Of a stretch of 64,000 nt of DNA, positions 1-10,063 are shown piece after piece. The position numbers and the translations under genes are program-made. Every line of letters starts with the position of its first letter. The stretch's first letter is position 1. Origin of the DNA: CAVROT01 sp963722905 (GTDB lineage: Bacteria; Pseudomonadota; Alphaproteobacteria; Rhodobacterales; Rhodobacteraceae); NCBI GenBank assembly GCA_963722905.1, contig CAVROT010000012.1, positions 1 through 64,000 of the forward strand, written 5' to 3'. The notes under the pieces are model-generated. The model searched no databases and was not told the origin of the DNA. It saw only the letters and a list, made by a program, of their open reading frames with translations.

Positions 1-73
<73 letters not shown>

Positions 74-524
74 GTACCGTTCGCAAGACGCCTGTCCTCT
101 GCTTACGCGAGGTTTCAAGCCGTTTGAAGAGCAAAACCGGATACCGGCCCAGACCGTTCCCGTTTCGGTTCCTTCTCGTGGTACCTTCTGCCCCCGCCTG
201 ACGTAACGTCCGTTCTGGGGGGCCAGGCCTTGTCCGGGTGAGTGACGGGTGCGCGCTGCCGCGCTCGGGTCCGGTGCGGTCCGCTCATGGGACGACCTTG
301 TCGTGACCTCGGTACGGGGTCGTCCGGCAGGCCCGTCGCGCGCAGCAGCGCACGGGCCCTGCGGCTTGCCCGCTCAGGCACCGCCACGCGATCCGACCCG
401 GCCGGACGGCGACACAACCTGCCGGCCGCCCCCGGTTCGACAGAACGGACCGGGACCGTCGGTTGGCGCACGCCAGCGGCTCCGGACGTCGGCAGGTCGC
501 ATGGTGATCCGGCGGCAAGCCGGC
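74..524. other. Intergenic stretch without a recognisable gene
   Basis: The space between the tRNA gene and the end of sufS is about 450 bases. Open frames exist on both strands, but they are Arg/Pro/Gly-rich, resemble no family I recognise, and mostly continue as shadows of sufS. I see no convincing ribosome site, terminator with a T tract, or RNA fold. It may hold the sufS 3' untranslated region and the tRNA promoter. Confidence 0.5.
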
Positions 525-1757
<1,233 letters not shown>

Positions 1758-1780
1758 GGCGGGCTTTCCGTGGATCGGGG

Positions 1781-2371
1781 TCAGACGCGCGGCACCGTGA
1801 CGCCCATGAACGTCAGGACGGCCGACAGCACCAGCGCGACGCCCACCATGACGAACAGGATCATGCCGAACACGCGACCGAGTGACGCGAACCCGTGCAG
1901 CGCCGCGATGAACGAGGTCAGCAGCCAGAAGAACACGACCAGCCCGGCGAGGCCGATCAGAAGCGCCACGGGCGGCATCACGAGAATCGCGACGCTCTGC
2001 ACCACCTGAAGGCAGACCATGACGAACTGCAGCCAGACGACGGCGAGGATCGCATCGTCCAGCGTTCCCTGCCCGCCCATCTTGCGGCCGACACCGTGGA
2101 TGAGTGCGACCGTCCCGGCAAGGAGGCCAAGTTGCAGCGCGCCGTAGACCAGCGGCTGCGCGAAGAGTGCCGGGATCCCGGCTCCTTCGGTCGAGGCGAT
2201 CAGGAGGTTGGACCCCTCGGCAAGGATCACCGACAGAAGGACCACGAGAAGAAGGCATTCCCAGAGTGTCGAGCGTGGCAATCCCAGCCGGCTGAGCCGG
2301 CCGAAGACGTCCTGCGGGTCGCGCAGCGTCTCGACCGCCAGGGGGACGAGCGACCGGGTCGACAGGCTCAT
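1781..2371 (-). CDS. YIP1-family membrane protein, second copy of the pair
   Basis: A 196-residue integral membrane protein with about five hydrophobic segments. It resembles the bacterial YIP1 family proteins often found in Rhodobacteraceae suf operons. The sequence KMGGQGTLDDAILAVVW is shared in form with the neighbouring YIP1 gene (MGGQGTYLGSRFALFW), so the two look like diverged tandem copies. Its ATG overlaps the stop of the upstream YIP1 gene in an ATGA arrangement, which points to translational coupling. Function is unknown. Its place between sufD and sufS suggests a link between Fe-S assembly and the membrane, but that is inference. Confidence 0.85.
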   Translation of the reverse strand: MSLSTRSLVPLAVETLRDPQDVFGRLSRLGLPRSTLWECLLLVVLLSVILAEGSNLLIASTEGAGIPALFAQPLVYGALQLGLLAGTVALIHGVGRKMGGQGTLDDAILAVVWLQFVMVCLQVVQSVAILVMPPVALLIGLAGLVVFFWLLTSFIAALHGFASLGRVFGMILFVMVGVALVLSAVLTFMGVTVPRV

Positions 2372-2862
2372 GACGTCATCGCCGGCGACGGACGCTCGAC
2401 GTCCCAGAGGCCCACCGACCAGATACCGAGGAACGCGCCGATGGCCAGCAGGCCGACGACGTTCAGCGCCGGTCCCGGCCCGACGAACCCGGCCGTGAGA
2501 CCCCAGAGCAGCCACAGCGGCGACGCCGCGAGCAGCGCCCAGAAAAGTGCGAAGCGGGACCCCAGGTAGGTCCCCTGACCGCCCATTATACGCGCGACGA
2601 GGTGCGCGATCCCCGCCAGCGCGTAGAGGGCCAGCGGCGCCACGAACAGCCATCCCATAAGGGCGCCCCCGATCAGCGACTGCACGTCCTGCCCCGAAAT
2701 GTATGCCTCGCGAGACAGGCGCGGCCATTGCGCCACGAAGATCAGACCGCAGGCCAGCATGACCGTGATCAGCGCACGGTCCTCTCCCGATCCCGCCCGG
2801 CGGCGGCGCAATACCTGCGCGGGCCGAACGTAGCTCGACACTATGTCGCCTGTCAGAGCCAT
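2368..2862 (-). CDS. YIP1-family membrane protein, first copy of the pair
   Basis: A 164-residue membrane protein with about four hydrophobic stretches and the YIP1-like motif IMGGQGTYLGSRFALFW in the middle. The ATG at 2862 shares one base with the sufD stop (TGATG), so it is probably coupled to sufD translation. The gene ends in a four-base ATGA overlap with the next YIP1 gene. The frame extends upstream within sufD, but that part is Arg-rich and reads as a sufD shadow, so the short start is preferred. The pairing of two related membrane proteins suggests a heteromer. No function is known to me. Confidence 0.82.
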   Translation of the reverse strand: MALTGDIVSSYVRPAQVLRRRRAGSGEDRALITVMLACGLIFVAQWPRLSREAYISGQDVQSLIGGALMGWLFVAPLALYALAGIAHLVARIMGGQGTYLGSRFALFWALLAASPLWLLWGLTAGFVGPGPALNVVGLLAIGAFLGIWSVGLWDVERPSPAMTS

Positions 2863-4159
2863 CAGCCGCGGTGCCGCCCCAGCCACCCGTCGAGCCGCGT
2901 CATCAGCGCCTCGCGCAAGGGCTCGTGCTCGATCTCGTCCAACGCGTCGGCGAGGAACGAGAGGACCAGCAGGTTCTCGGCCGTCTTGCGCGGCACCCCT
3001 CGGGACCGCAGGTAGAACAGCGCACCCTCGTCGATGGCGCCGGTCGTGGACCCGTGAGAGCATACGACGTCGTCGGCGTAGATCTCCAGCTCGGGCTTGG
3101 CGAGGAACTGGCTGTCGTCGTCCAGCAGAAGCGACTGGCTGATCTGGTAGCCGTCGGTCTTCTGCGCGTGCTGCTTGACCAGTATCTTGCCCTGGAACAC
3201 GCCGACGGCACCGTTGCGAAGGACCTTCTTGAACACCTGACGGCTTTCGCAGCCCACCGCGTCGTGCGTGACGAAAACGGTGTCGTCATGGTGGAACGCG
3301 CCGGTGGCCCCGTCACCCACGGCGGCCCCCGCGATGTGCGCCACCGCGCCGTCGCCGCCGAAGGTCACGACCGCGTCGTTGCGCGTCAGCGCGCCGTTCA
3401 GCGACAAGGTGAACGACTTGAACGTCGCTCCGGCGCCAAGGCGCGCGAACATGGCGGTGGCCATCGTCCGGGGCCGGTCGCGGCCCTGGTCGCGGACGTG
3501 GTGGAACGCACCGCCGTCGGCCACGTCGACCTCCATCACGGTGTTGGCGCGCGCCCCGGGCGTTCCGGTCTCGAGGACGGTCAGCGCCGCGCCCGCGTCG
3601 ATGCGGACGCAGTGATGCAGCATCGCGTCGCTGGCGCCGTCGCCATGACGGTGCTCGATCGCGATGGGGCGCGCGACGGGGCCGGTGGCGCGCACGACCG
3701 CCCCCGCCGGGGCCTTCGCGGTGTTGAGCGCGGCATGCGGGCGGGCGACGGGCGACTGTCCCTGACCTTCGAGCACGCCGAAGACGTCGCGCACCCAATG
3801 GATGTCGCGCGACAGGGCGTCGCCCAGCAGCTCGATCTCGACGTTCTCGCCCGCCAGGTCGTCGGATGCCGCGGCGTCGAAAGCGCCGTCGGTGAAGACG
3901 ATGCGCAACCGGTCAATGTCGGCAAAGAGGGTGGTGTCCTCGATCACCGGCACAACGGGCGCCACCCCGGGGGCGTTCAGCCGCTCGGGATCGGTGAAGC
4001 GCCAGTATTCCGACCGGCGATGCGGCAGACCGCCATTGCGCAGCCGCGCCAAGCTTGCGGCACGGGCATCCTCCGCCCAGGTTGCACCGCGCGGGCGATC
4101 GGGTGCGGCGGCGATCAGCGCCTCGGTGGCGTCGCCGGTGTCGATGGCGGTGCGTGCCA

Positions 4160-4160
<1 letters not shown>
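2862..4160 (-). CDS. sufD: SufD, Fe-S cluster assembly scaffold subunit
   Basis: A 432-residue protein of the SufB/SufD family. With SufB and the ATPase SufC it forms the SufBC2D scaffold on which Fe-S clusters are built. The C-terminal family core is plain: VFQGKILVKQHAQKTDGYQ, then LLLDDDSQFLAKPELEIYADDV followed by CSHGSTTGAID. The N terminus carries the usual SufD element EYWRFTD. The ATG at 4160 shares its first base with the stop codon of sufC (TGATG overlap). The downstream YIP1 gene overlaps in the same way. Sequence and context agree with ordinary SufD. Confidence 0.96.
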
Positions 4161-4915
<755 letters not shown>

Positions 4916-4967
4916 TTCATGTCTTCCGTTATTTCTGTCCGGGCCGCGACCCGCGTCCGGTGGACGA

Positions 4968-5174
4968 TCAGCGCCAGCCCCATCTCAAGAAGGCCCCGGC
5001 AGCGACCCAACCCACCGCCGCCGAGACGGCACCCGCGACGGCCAGCCGCCAGACCGGAGCGCCCGCCCACCAGGACGCGGCCAGCATCATGCACAGGAAA
5101 ACCGTCACGGCGAAGGCCAGCGTGAACTGCCAGCGCCGGTTCTCGGGCACCCGTATCCGGTCCAGCCCGCTCAT
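4968..5174 (-). CDS. Small membrane protein of unknown function in the suf operon
   Basis: A 68-residue protein with a short cationic N terminus (SGLDRIRVPENRRW) and two hydrophobic segments at about residues 17-34 and 42-62. I recognise no family. The ATG overlaps the stop of the upstream DUF1640-like gene by four bases (ATGA), and both lie between sufB and sufC on the same strand. That tight coupling is the main reason to call it real. Its role is unknown. A membrane anchor for part of the Suf machinery is possible, but nothing in the sequence proves it. Confidence 0.72.
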   Translation of the reverse strand: MSGLDRIRVPENRRWQFTLAFAVTVFLCMMLAASWWAGAPVWRLAVAGAVSAAVGWVAAGAFLRWGWR

Positions 5175-5410
5175 GCCAGCAACCGCTGCAGCGCGACGAT
5201 GGCGCCGACGGCGACCACGAGCATAGTACCTACTTTGATCGTCATGCGCTGTTCCAGTGAGTGGAGGCCGAACTCCAGATCCCCTTTCGTCGCCATCTCA
5301 TCCAGAACGAAATCACGCGCGACATCGGCGTGCGCCTCAGCCACGCGGCGTTCCACGCCCGCCTCCTCCAGCCTCCGAACAAAGCCGAGGGAATCGAACC
5401 GGGCCGCCAT
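5171..5410 (-). CDS. DUF1640-like coiled-coil protein with C-terminal membrane helix
   Basis: A 79-residue protein. Its N-terminal part resembles the DUF1640 (CCDC90-like) pattern: FDSLGFVRRLEEAGVERRVA, then an Ala/Asp-rich helix, MATKGDLE, and a helix ending in a single hydrophobic segment (about residues 58-77). Proteins of this kind are predicted tail-anchored coiled coils. The ATG at 5410 shares one base with the sufB stop, and its own stop overlaps the next small gene (ATGA). It is therefore cotranslated with sufB. The role in cluster assembly is not known to me. Confidence 0.8.
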   Translation of the reverse strand: MAARFDSLGFVRRLEEAGVERRVAEAHADVARDFVLDEMATKGDLEFGLHSLEQRMTIKVGTMLVVAVGAIVALQRLLA

Positions 5411-6948
5411 CAGCCAACGCTCCCCTCGAGCGAGATCGCCACCAGCTGCTGCGCCTCCATGGCAAACTCCATCGGAAGCGCCTGCAGGACCTCGCGGCAG
5501 AAACCGTTGACGACGAGGGCCACCGCCTCCTCCTCGTCCATGCCGCGTTGGCGGCAGTAGAAGAGCTGGTCGTCGTCCACCTTGCTGGTGGTCGCCTCAT
5601 GCTCGACCCGCGAGGAATTGTTCTTCACCTCGATATAGGGGACGGTATGCGCCCCGCAATCGCCGCCGATCAGCAGGCTGTCGCATTGCGTGTAGTTGCG
5701 ACTGTCCACGGCGCGCGGGTGCATCGACACCAGCCCGCGATAGGTGTTCTGCGCCCGGCCCGCGCTGATGCCCTTGGACACGATGCGCGATTTCGTCCGC
5801 TTGCCCAGGTGCACCATCTTGGTGCCGGTGTCGGCCTGCTGGTGGTTGTTGGCGATGGCAATGGAGTAGAACTCTCCCTGGCTGTCGTCGCCGCGCAGGA
5901 TGCAGGACGGATATTTCCACGTCACCGCGCTGCCCGTCTCGACCTGGGTCCACGACACCTTGGAGCGGTCGCCCCGGCAATCGGCGCGCTTGGTGACGAA
6001 GTTGTAGATGCCGCCCTTGCCGTCCGCGTCGCCCGGATACCAGTTCTGCACGGTCGAATACTTGATCTCGGCATCGTCGTGGGCGACCAGCTCGACCACG
6101 GCGGCATGCAACTGATTGGTGTCGCGCATCGGTGCCGTGCAACCCTCCAGGTAGCTGACGTACGACTCCTTGTCCGCTATGATCAGCGTGCGCTCGAACT
6201 GTCCGGTGTTCTCGGCATTGATCCGGAAGTAGGTGCTCAGCTCCATCGGGCAGCGCGTGCCGGGCGGAATGTAGACGAAGCTGCCGTCGGTAAAGACGGC
6301 GCTGTTGAGCGTAGCGAAATAGTTGTCGGTCGCGGGCACCACGGTGCCGAGGTACTTGCGCACCAGATCGGGATGCTCGCGCACCGCCTCGGAGATCGAG
6401 CAGAAGATGACGCCGGCCTTGCGAAGCTCCTTCTGAAAGGTCGTGCCCACCGAGACGCTGTCGAAGACGGCATCGACGGCCACCTTGCGGCCGCCCGTGG
6501 CCTCGGTCGTGTCGGGTGCGTCCTCGGCCCCCTCCACGCCCGCCAGCAGCATCTGCTCCTTGAGCGGGATACCCAGCTTCTTGTAGGTTTCCAGCAGCTT
6601 GGGGTCCACGTCGTCCAGCGACTTGGGCTTCTCGGCCATGCTCTTGGGCGAGGCGTAGAAGTACTGCTCCTGATAGTCGACGGGCGGATATTTCACCATG
6701 GACCAGTCGGGCTCGTCCATCTGCAGCCAGCGGCGGTAGGCGTCGAGTCGCCAGTCCAGCAGCCAGGCCGGTTCGTCGTTCTTCGACGAGATCAGGCGCA
6801 CGATGTCCTCGGACAGGCCCTTGGGGGCATAGTCCATCTCGATCTCGGTGTTCCAGCCGTGCTTGTAGGTGCCCGACAGCGCCGCCACTGCCTCGACCGT
6901 CTCACGGTCGACGCCCTCCTTTACGTTGGTCTGCTCGATCACGTTCAT
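5410..6948 (-). CDS. sufB: SufB, Fe-S cluster assembly scaffold subunit
   Basis: A 512-residue SufB. Landmarks in order: YIPPGTRCPMELSTYFRIN, YLEGCTAPMRD, GDRSKVSWTQVETGSAVTWK, SRIVSKGISAGRAQNTYRG, and RVEHEATTSK near the C terminus, followed by QLFYCRQRGM. The ATG at 6948 has a strong ribosome site (GAAGGAGAT, five to six bases away). The longer frame upstream is unlike SufB. It lies 43 bases downstream of the IscS-like gene and overlaps the DUF1640-like gene by one base. It is the core scaffold protein that carries the nascent cluster. Confidence 0.97.
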   Translation of the reverse strand: MNVIEQTNVKEGVDRETVEAVAALSGTYKHGWNTEIEMDYAPKGLSEDIVRLISSKNDEPAWLLDWRLDAYRRWLQMDEPDWSMVKYPPVDYQEQYFYASPKSMAEKPKSLDDVDPKLLETYKKLGIPLKEQMLLAGVEGAEDAPDTTEATGGRKVAVDAVFDSVSVGTTFQKELRKAGVIFCSISEAVREHPDLVRKYLGTVVPATDNYFATLNSAVFTDGSFVYIPPGTRCPMELSTYFRINAENTGQFERTLIIADKESYVSYLEGCTAPMRDTNQLHAAVVELVAHDDAEIKYSTVQNWYPGDADGKGGIYNFVTKRADCRGDRSKVSWTQVETGSAVTWKYPSCILRGDDSQGEFYSIAIANNHQQADTGTKMVHLGKRTKSRIVSKGISAGRAQNTYRGLVSMHPRAVDSRNYTQCDSLLIGGDCGAHTVPYIEVKNNSSRVEHEATTSKVDDDQLFYCRQRGMDEEEAVALVVNGFCREVLQALPMEFAMEAQQLVAISLEGSVG

Positions 6949-6991
6949 CCGATCTCCTTCCTGGGCCGGTGGCCCGGCATGTCGCGGCGTC

Positions 6992-8050
6992 TCAGCCCGC
7001 GCATGCCCCATTCCCTGCGCGGTGGCGCCGCGCGGCATCCAGCCAGGCATCCGCAAAGCGCATCACGGTCTCGCGCCCCGTCGTCGGCCCGACCGACACC
7101 CGGATCGCCGAGGTCGCCGTATCCGCGTCCAGCCCCATCGCCTGCAACACGGCGCTGGGGCGCGCCTTGCCGCTGGAGCATGCGGACCCGGCCGAGATGG
7201 CGAACCCGGCAAGGTCCATGCGCATCACCTGCGTCTCGCCCTTCCATCCCGGCGTCGCAATGCAGATCGTGTTCGGCAGCCGCGGAGCCCCTTTCCCGAC
7301 CAAAATAGTCACTTTCGGCCCGGACGCCAGTGCGTCTTCTAGAATATTTCTAAGTTCGGCAACCTCGTCCCATCGCCCGGAGGCCAATTCCCGCGCCGCC
7401 GCCTGTGCCGCCGCGCCAAAACCGGCGATGCCGGCGACGCTCTGGGTTCCCGATCGGCGCCCGGATTCCTGTCCGCCGCCACGTAACTGCGCGACAATAT
7501 CTGCGGCGCCGCGCAGGACCAGCGCCCCCACGCCGCGCGGCCCGCCGATCTTGTGGGCCGAGATCAGCGCCATCGACGCGCCCGACCATTCAAAGGCGAC
7601 TGGCACCTTGCCGAACGCCTGCGTCGCGTCCACGACGGCCACGCCGGCCGGCAGGTCCTGGATCACGCCCGTTTCGGAATTGGCCCATTGCAGTGCCGAC
7701 GCGCCGGGGTCTGTCAGTATCACGCGTCCGTCCGCGTCCACCGGCAGCACCGCCTCGCACCAGGCGGCGACGGCCTCGTGCTCGACCGGCGCCGCCGTCA
7801 GGCCGCGACCGGCGCAGGCCAGCGCGGCCGCCTCGGTCGCGCCGGAGGTGAAGACGATGCCGTCCGGCCGCGCACCGAACGCCTCGGCCACCTGTACACG
7901 GGCGCGTTCAACGATTGCACGGGCCGCGCGGCCCTCGGCGTGGACGGAAGACGGATTGCCGGTCGCGTCGAGGGCCACGATCATCGCCGCACGCGCTTCG
8001 GGGCGCAGAGGCGCGCTGGCATTCCAGTCCAGATAGGCGCGCTCAGGCAT
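6992..8050 (-). CDS. IscS/NifS-type (class I) cysteine desulfurase in the suf operon
   Basis: A 352-residue class V aminotransferase fold protein. The PLP lysine is K167 in SAHKIGGPRGVG. A cysteine in SAGSACSSGKARPS (C291) matches the flexible active-site loop of class I desulfurases. It is about 50 residues shorter than E. coli IscS. The operon therefore encodes two desulfurases of different classes (this one and SufS). Its start lies inside the 3' end of iscR (8-base overlap). It might supply sulfur for clusters, tRNA thiolation or both; the sequence cannot decide. Confidence 0.88.
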   Translation of the reverse strand: MPERAYLDWNASAPLRPEARAAMIVALDATGNPSSVHAEGRAARAIVERARVQVAEAFGARPDGIVFTSGATEAAALACAGRGLTAAPVEHEAVAAWCEAVLPVDADGRVILTDPGASALQWANSETGVIQDLPAGVAVVDATQAFGKVPVAFEWSGASMALISAHKIGGPRGVGALVLRGAADIVAQLRGGGQESGRRSGTQSVAGIAGFGAAAQAAARELASGRWDEVAELRNILEDALASGPKVTILVGKGAPRLPNTICIATPGWKGETQVMRMDLAGFAISAGSACSSGKARPSAVLQAMGLDADTATSAIRVSVGPTTGRETVMRFADAWLDAARRHRAGNGACAG

Positions 8051-8507
8051 CGTCGACGACCTCGAAGAGGTTCGGCACGGCCGGACAAGGCGTAAGCGTA
8101 TTGCCGACGACGTCGCTCAGCCGGGTCTGGTGCAGGAAGACATAGACATGCGCCGAAAGGCCCTCCCACAGCCGGTTCGTCAAAGACTGCTCGCGCGTGC
8201 CCGACAGTCCGCCCGACGCACCCGCCCCGGTGTGCATGGCACTCACCGTCTCATCCACCGCTTCCAGCACGTCCGACACCCGGATCTCGGCCGCCGGTCG
8301 CGACAGCCTGTAGCCCCCGCCGGGGCCCCGTACGGACGCCACCAGACCAGCGCGTCTCAGCTTGACGAAGAGCTGTTCCAGATAGGGGAGCGATACGTTC
8401 TGCCTGCGCGACAGGTCCGACAGCGTCACCAGCCCGCCATTCGCCCCCTGAAGGGCCAGATCGGCCAGCGCCACCATCGCGTAGCGTCCTTTGGTGCTGA
8501 GCTTCAC
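8043..8507 (-). CDS. iscR: IscR-like Rrf2-family Fe-S/iron regulator with a single cysteine
   Basis: A 154-residue Rrf2 winged-helix regulator. The N terminus (LSTKGRYAMVALADLAL) and RRAGLVASVRGPGGGYRLSR are the recognition and wing parts of IscR. The codon at 8507 is GTG, with GGAGGA a few bases upstream. Escherichia coli IscR binds its [2Fe-2S] cluster through three cysteines near residues 92-104. Here that stretch (MHTGAGASGGLSGTREQS) has none. The only cysteine in the protein is C141, near the end. I recall that Rhodobacter IscR also has a lone cysteine and atypical ligation, so this is likely a lineage trait rather than decay. It heads the suf operon and probably represses it. Confidence 0.92.
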   Translation of the reverse strand: MKLSTKGRYAMVALADLALQGANGGLVTLSDLSRRQNVSLPYLEQLFVKLRRAGLVASVRGPGGGYRLSRPAAEIRVSDVLEAVDETVSAMHTGAGASGGLSGTREQSLTNRLWEGLSAHVYVFLHQTRLSDVVGNTLTPCPAVPNLFEVVDDA

Positions 8508-8648
8508 GGCTCCTCCGTCCCGTCGCCGCCCCGTGGCTATCCCGTCGCGCGCGGTGCGCCGACCCGGCCACGGGGCGGCGGCGCTGTTGACGGCACGCCA
8601 TGGCGACTCTACCTGCGTCAGGCCGCGGGATGCGACCCCGCCCGCATG

Positions 8649-8663
8649 TTAGAAACGTTCTAA
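8649..8663. promoter_or_regulatory. Perfect 15-base palindrome between iscR and the divergent hydrolase
   Basis: The bases TTAGAA-ACG-TTCTAA form a perfect 6+3+6 inverted repeat in the divergent promoter region. It lies about 140 bases before the iscR start codon and 53 before the hydrolase start. Its A/T-rich half sites stand out from the GC-rich surroundings. It is a good candidate operator for IscR itself, in keeping with the described Rhodobacterales iron box near suf genes, although I do not recall that consensus exactly. Confidence 0.6.
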
Positions 8664-8716
8664 AGTCATCCCACCGACCCGTCAAGTACGGACCGGCCAG
8701 TCCCGAGGTTCCGCGA

Positions 8717-9370
8717 ATGCCCGAGGTTATCTTTCCCGGTCCCGAAGGCCGCCTCGAAGGCCGTTACCACCCGCAGAAGAATCGCGACGCGCCCATTGCG
8801 ATAATCCTGCATCCGCATCCGCAGTTCGGCGGAACGATGAACAACCGGGTCGTCTACAACCTGCACTATGCTTTCCTGAACATGGGCTTCACCGTCCTGC
8901 GGTTCAACTTTCGCGGTGTCGGCCGCAGTCAGGGCGAATACGACCAGGGCATAGGCGAGCTCAGCGATGCGGCCAGCGCGCTGGACTACCTCCAGTCGAT
9001 GAACAACAACGCCAAGCACTGCTGGGTCGCGGGGTTCAGTTTCGGCGCGTGGATCGGGATGCAGCTGCTGATGCGCCGCCCCGAGATCACCGGCTTCATA
9101 TCGGTGTCGCCTCCCGCCAACATGTACGATTTCAGCTTCCTCGCCCCCTGCCCGTCGTCGGGACTGATCATCAATGGGCTCGCCGACCGCGTGGCGCCGC
9201 CCAAGGATACGGTGACGCTGGTCAACAAGCTGCACGAGCAGAAGGGCATCACCGTCACCCACACCGAGGTCGAGGGTGCGGGGCATTTCTTCGAGGATTC
9301 GCATATGGATCGGCTGATCGGCGACGTCGACGCCTATGTCCGGCGGCGCATGACCGAGACCAGCCGCTAG
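8717..9370 (+). CDS. Alpha/beta hydrolase
   Basis: A 217-residue alpha/beta hydrolase of the short bacterial type. Visible elements are the oxyanion/strand region AIILHPHPQFGGTMNN, RFNFRGVGRSQGEYDQG, the nucleophile elbow GFSFGAW (Ser), an acidic residue in LIINGLADRVAPP, and the late His in EGAGHFFEDSH. The ATG at 8717 was chosen because the following residues (MPEVIFPGPEGRLEGRYH) begin the fold. The longer upstream frame runs into the palindrome. It is divergent from iscR and shares its promoter region. Substrate is unknown; such genes commonly sit next to iscR in Rhodobacteraceae. Confidence 0.85.
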   Translation: MPEVIFPGPEGRLEGRYHPQKNRDAPIAIILHPHPQFGGTMNNRVVYNLHYAFLNMGFTVLRFNFRGVGRSQGEYDQGIGELSDAASALDYLQSMNNNAKHCWVAGFSFGAWIGMQLLMRRPEITGFISVSPPANMYDFSFLAPCPSSGLIINGLADRVAPPKDTVTLVNKLHEQKGITVTHTEVEGAGHFFEDSHMDRLIGDVDAYVRRRMTETSR

Positions 9371-9688
9371 CCGAATTGTCCGCGCGACGCCCGGCCCGGC
9401 GGGCGCGCGACGATACCTCACCACCGGTTGCGGCGGTCCTGCTGGGCGGCATGGCATAATCGGTCGCGACGGGTGGCAGGATTGCCCTTACGTCGTCCAT
9501 GTATCTGATGTGCCCCGGAACATTCGGATCGACGCAGTCTGCGGCACCGTTTGCGTCGAGCCGCCACCGTCGCTGTCGCTGTCGCTTTCAGGTTTTCTCA
9601 ATGGCGATCGCTCATGATGCACCCGATCTCGATGGCGCTGTGTCGCGAGAGTTCGGAGTGTCGCTGGGTGATTGCAGGTATGCCATTG
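9371..9688. other. Intergenic stretch before the two-component pair
   Basis: About 318 bases lie between the hydrolase and the response regulator. Just after the hydrolase stop there is an imperfect GC-rich hairpin (CGCGCG...CCCG / CGGGCGCGCG, with a three-base bulge) without a T tract. At 9569-9586 there are three tandem copies of GTCGCT. I see no convincing gene. The region probably holds the promoter of the regulator-kinase pair. Confidence 0.45.
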
Positions 9689-10063
9689 ATGAATTGTCGC
9701 GTCCTCGTGGCAGAGGACGAAACCCTGATCGCGATGTTCCTCGAACGCTACCTGTCGTCCGTCGGCGCCACCGTGGCCACCGTCGGCCGGACCGAGGACG
9801 GCTTGTCGCTGGATCATGCTGCCTACGATCTGGCCCTTCTCGACGTGTCACTGGCGGATGGCGAGGTCTTTCCCCTGGCTGATTGCCTCCACGCGCATGG
9901 GGTGCGGCTGGTCTTCCACACCGGCCATGGCAAGGACCTCGACAGGTTGCGGGACTACAAGAACGCCCTCGCTTTGGAAAAGCCGGCGGACAGATCGGAA
10001 ATACTCGCGGCGCTGCTTGCGTTGAACGGCCGACAGGGCCAGACCAGTGAGAGGCCGAACTGA
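9689..10063 (+). CDS. Single-domain response regulator (receiver only)
   Basis: A 124-residue receiver domain with no output domain. The acidic pair is E9/D10 in VAEDE, the phosphoacceptor is D52 in LLDVSLADG, the switch Thr is T78 in VFHTGHG, and the conserved lysine is K98 in LEKPA. The frame also has an ATG at 9680 and a longer upstream extension. AGG at 9676-9678 sits ten bases before the ATG at 9689, and the protein then begins as receiver domains do (MNCRVLVAEDE), so that start is preferred. The stop overlaps the kinase start (TGATG). It is likely the partner, or a phosphate sink, of the kinase. Confidence 0.88.
   Translation: MNCRVLVAEDETLIAMFLERYLSSVGATVATVGRTEDGLSLDHAAYDLALLDVSLADGEVFPLADCLHAHGVRLVFHTGHGKDLDRLRDYKNALALEKPADRSEILAALLALNGRQGQTSERPN

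Noticed and set aside
8600..8716. Upstream extension of the alpha/beta hydrolase frame
   Set aside because: It crosses the palindrome and shows no family similarity; the ATG at 8717 begins the fold.
9569..9586. Three GTCGCT tandem repeats
   Set aside because: Too short and degenerate to call a repeat element; likely chance in GC-rich DNA.
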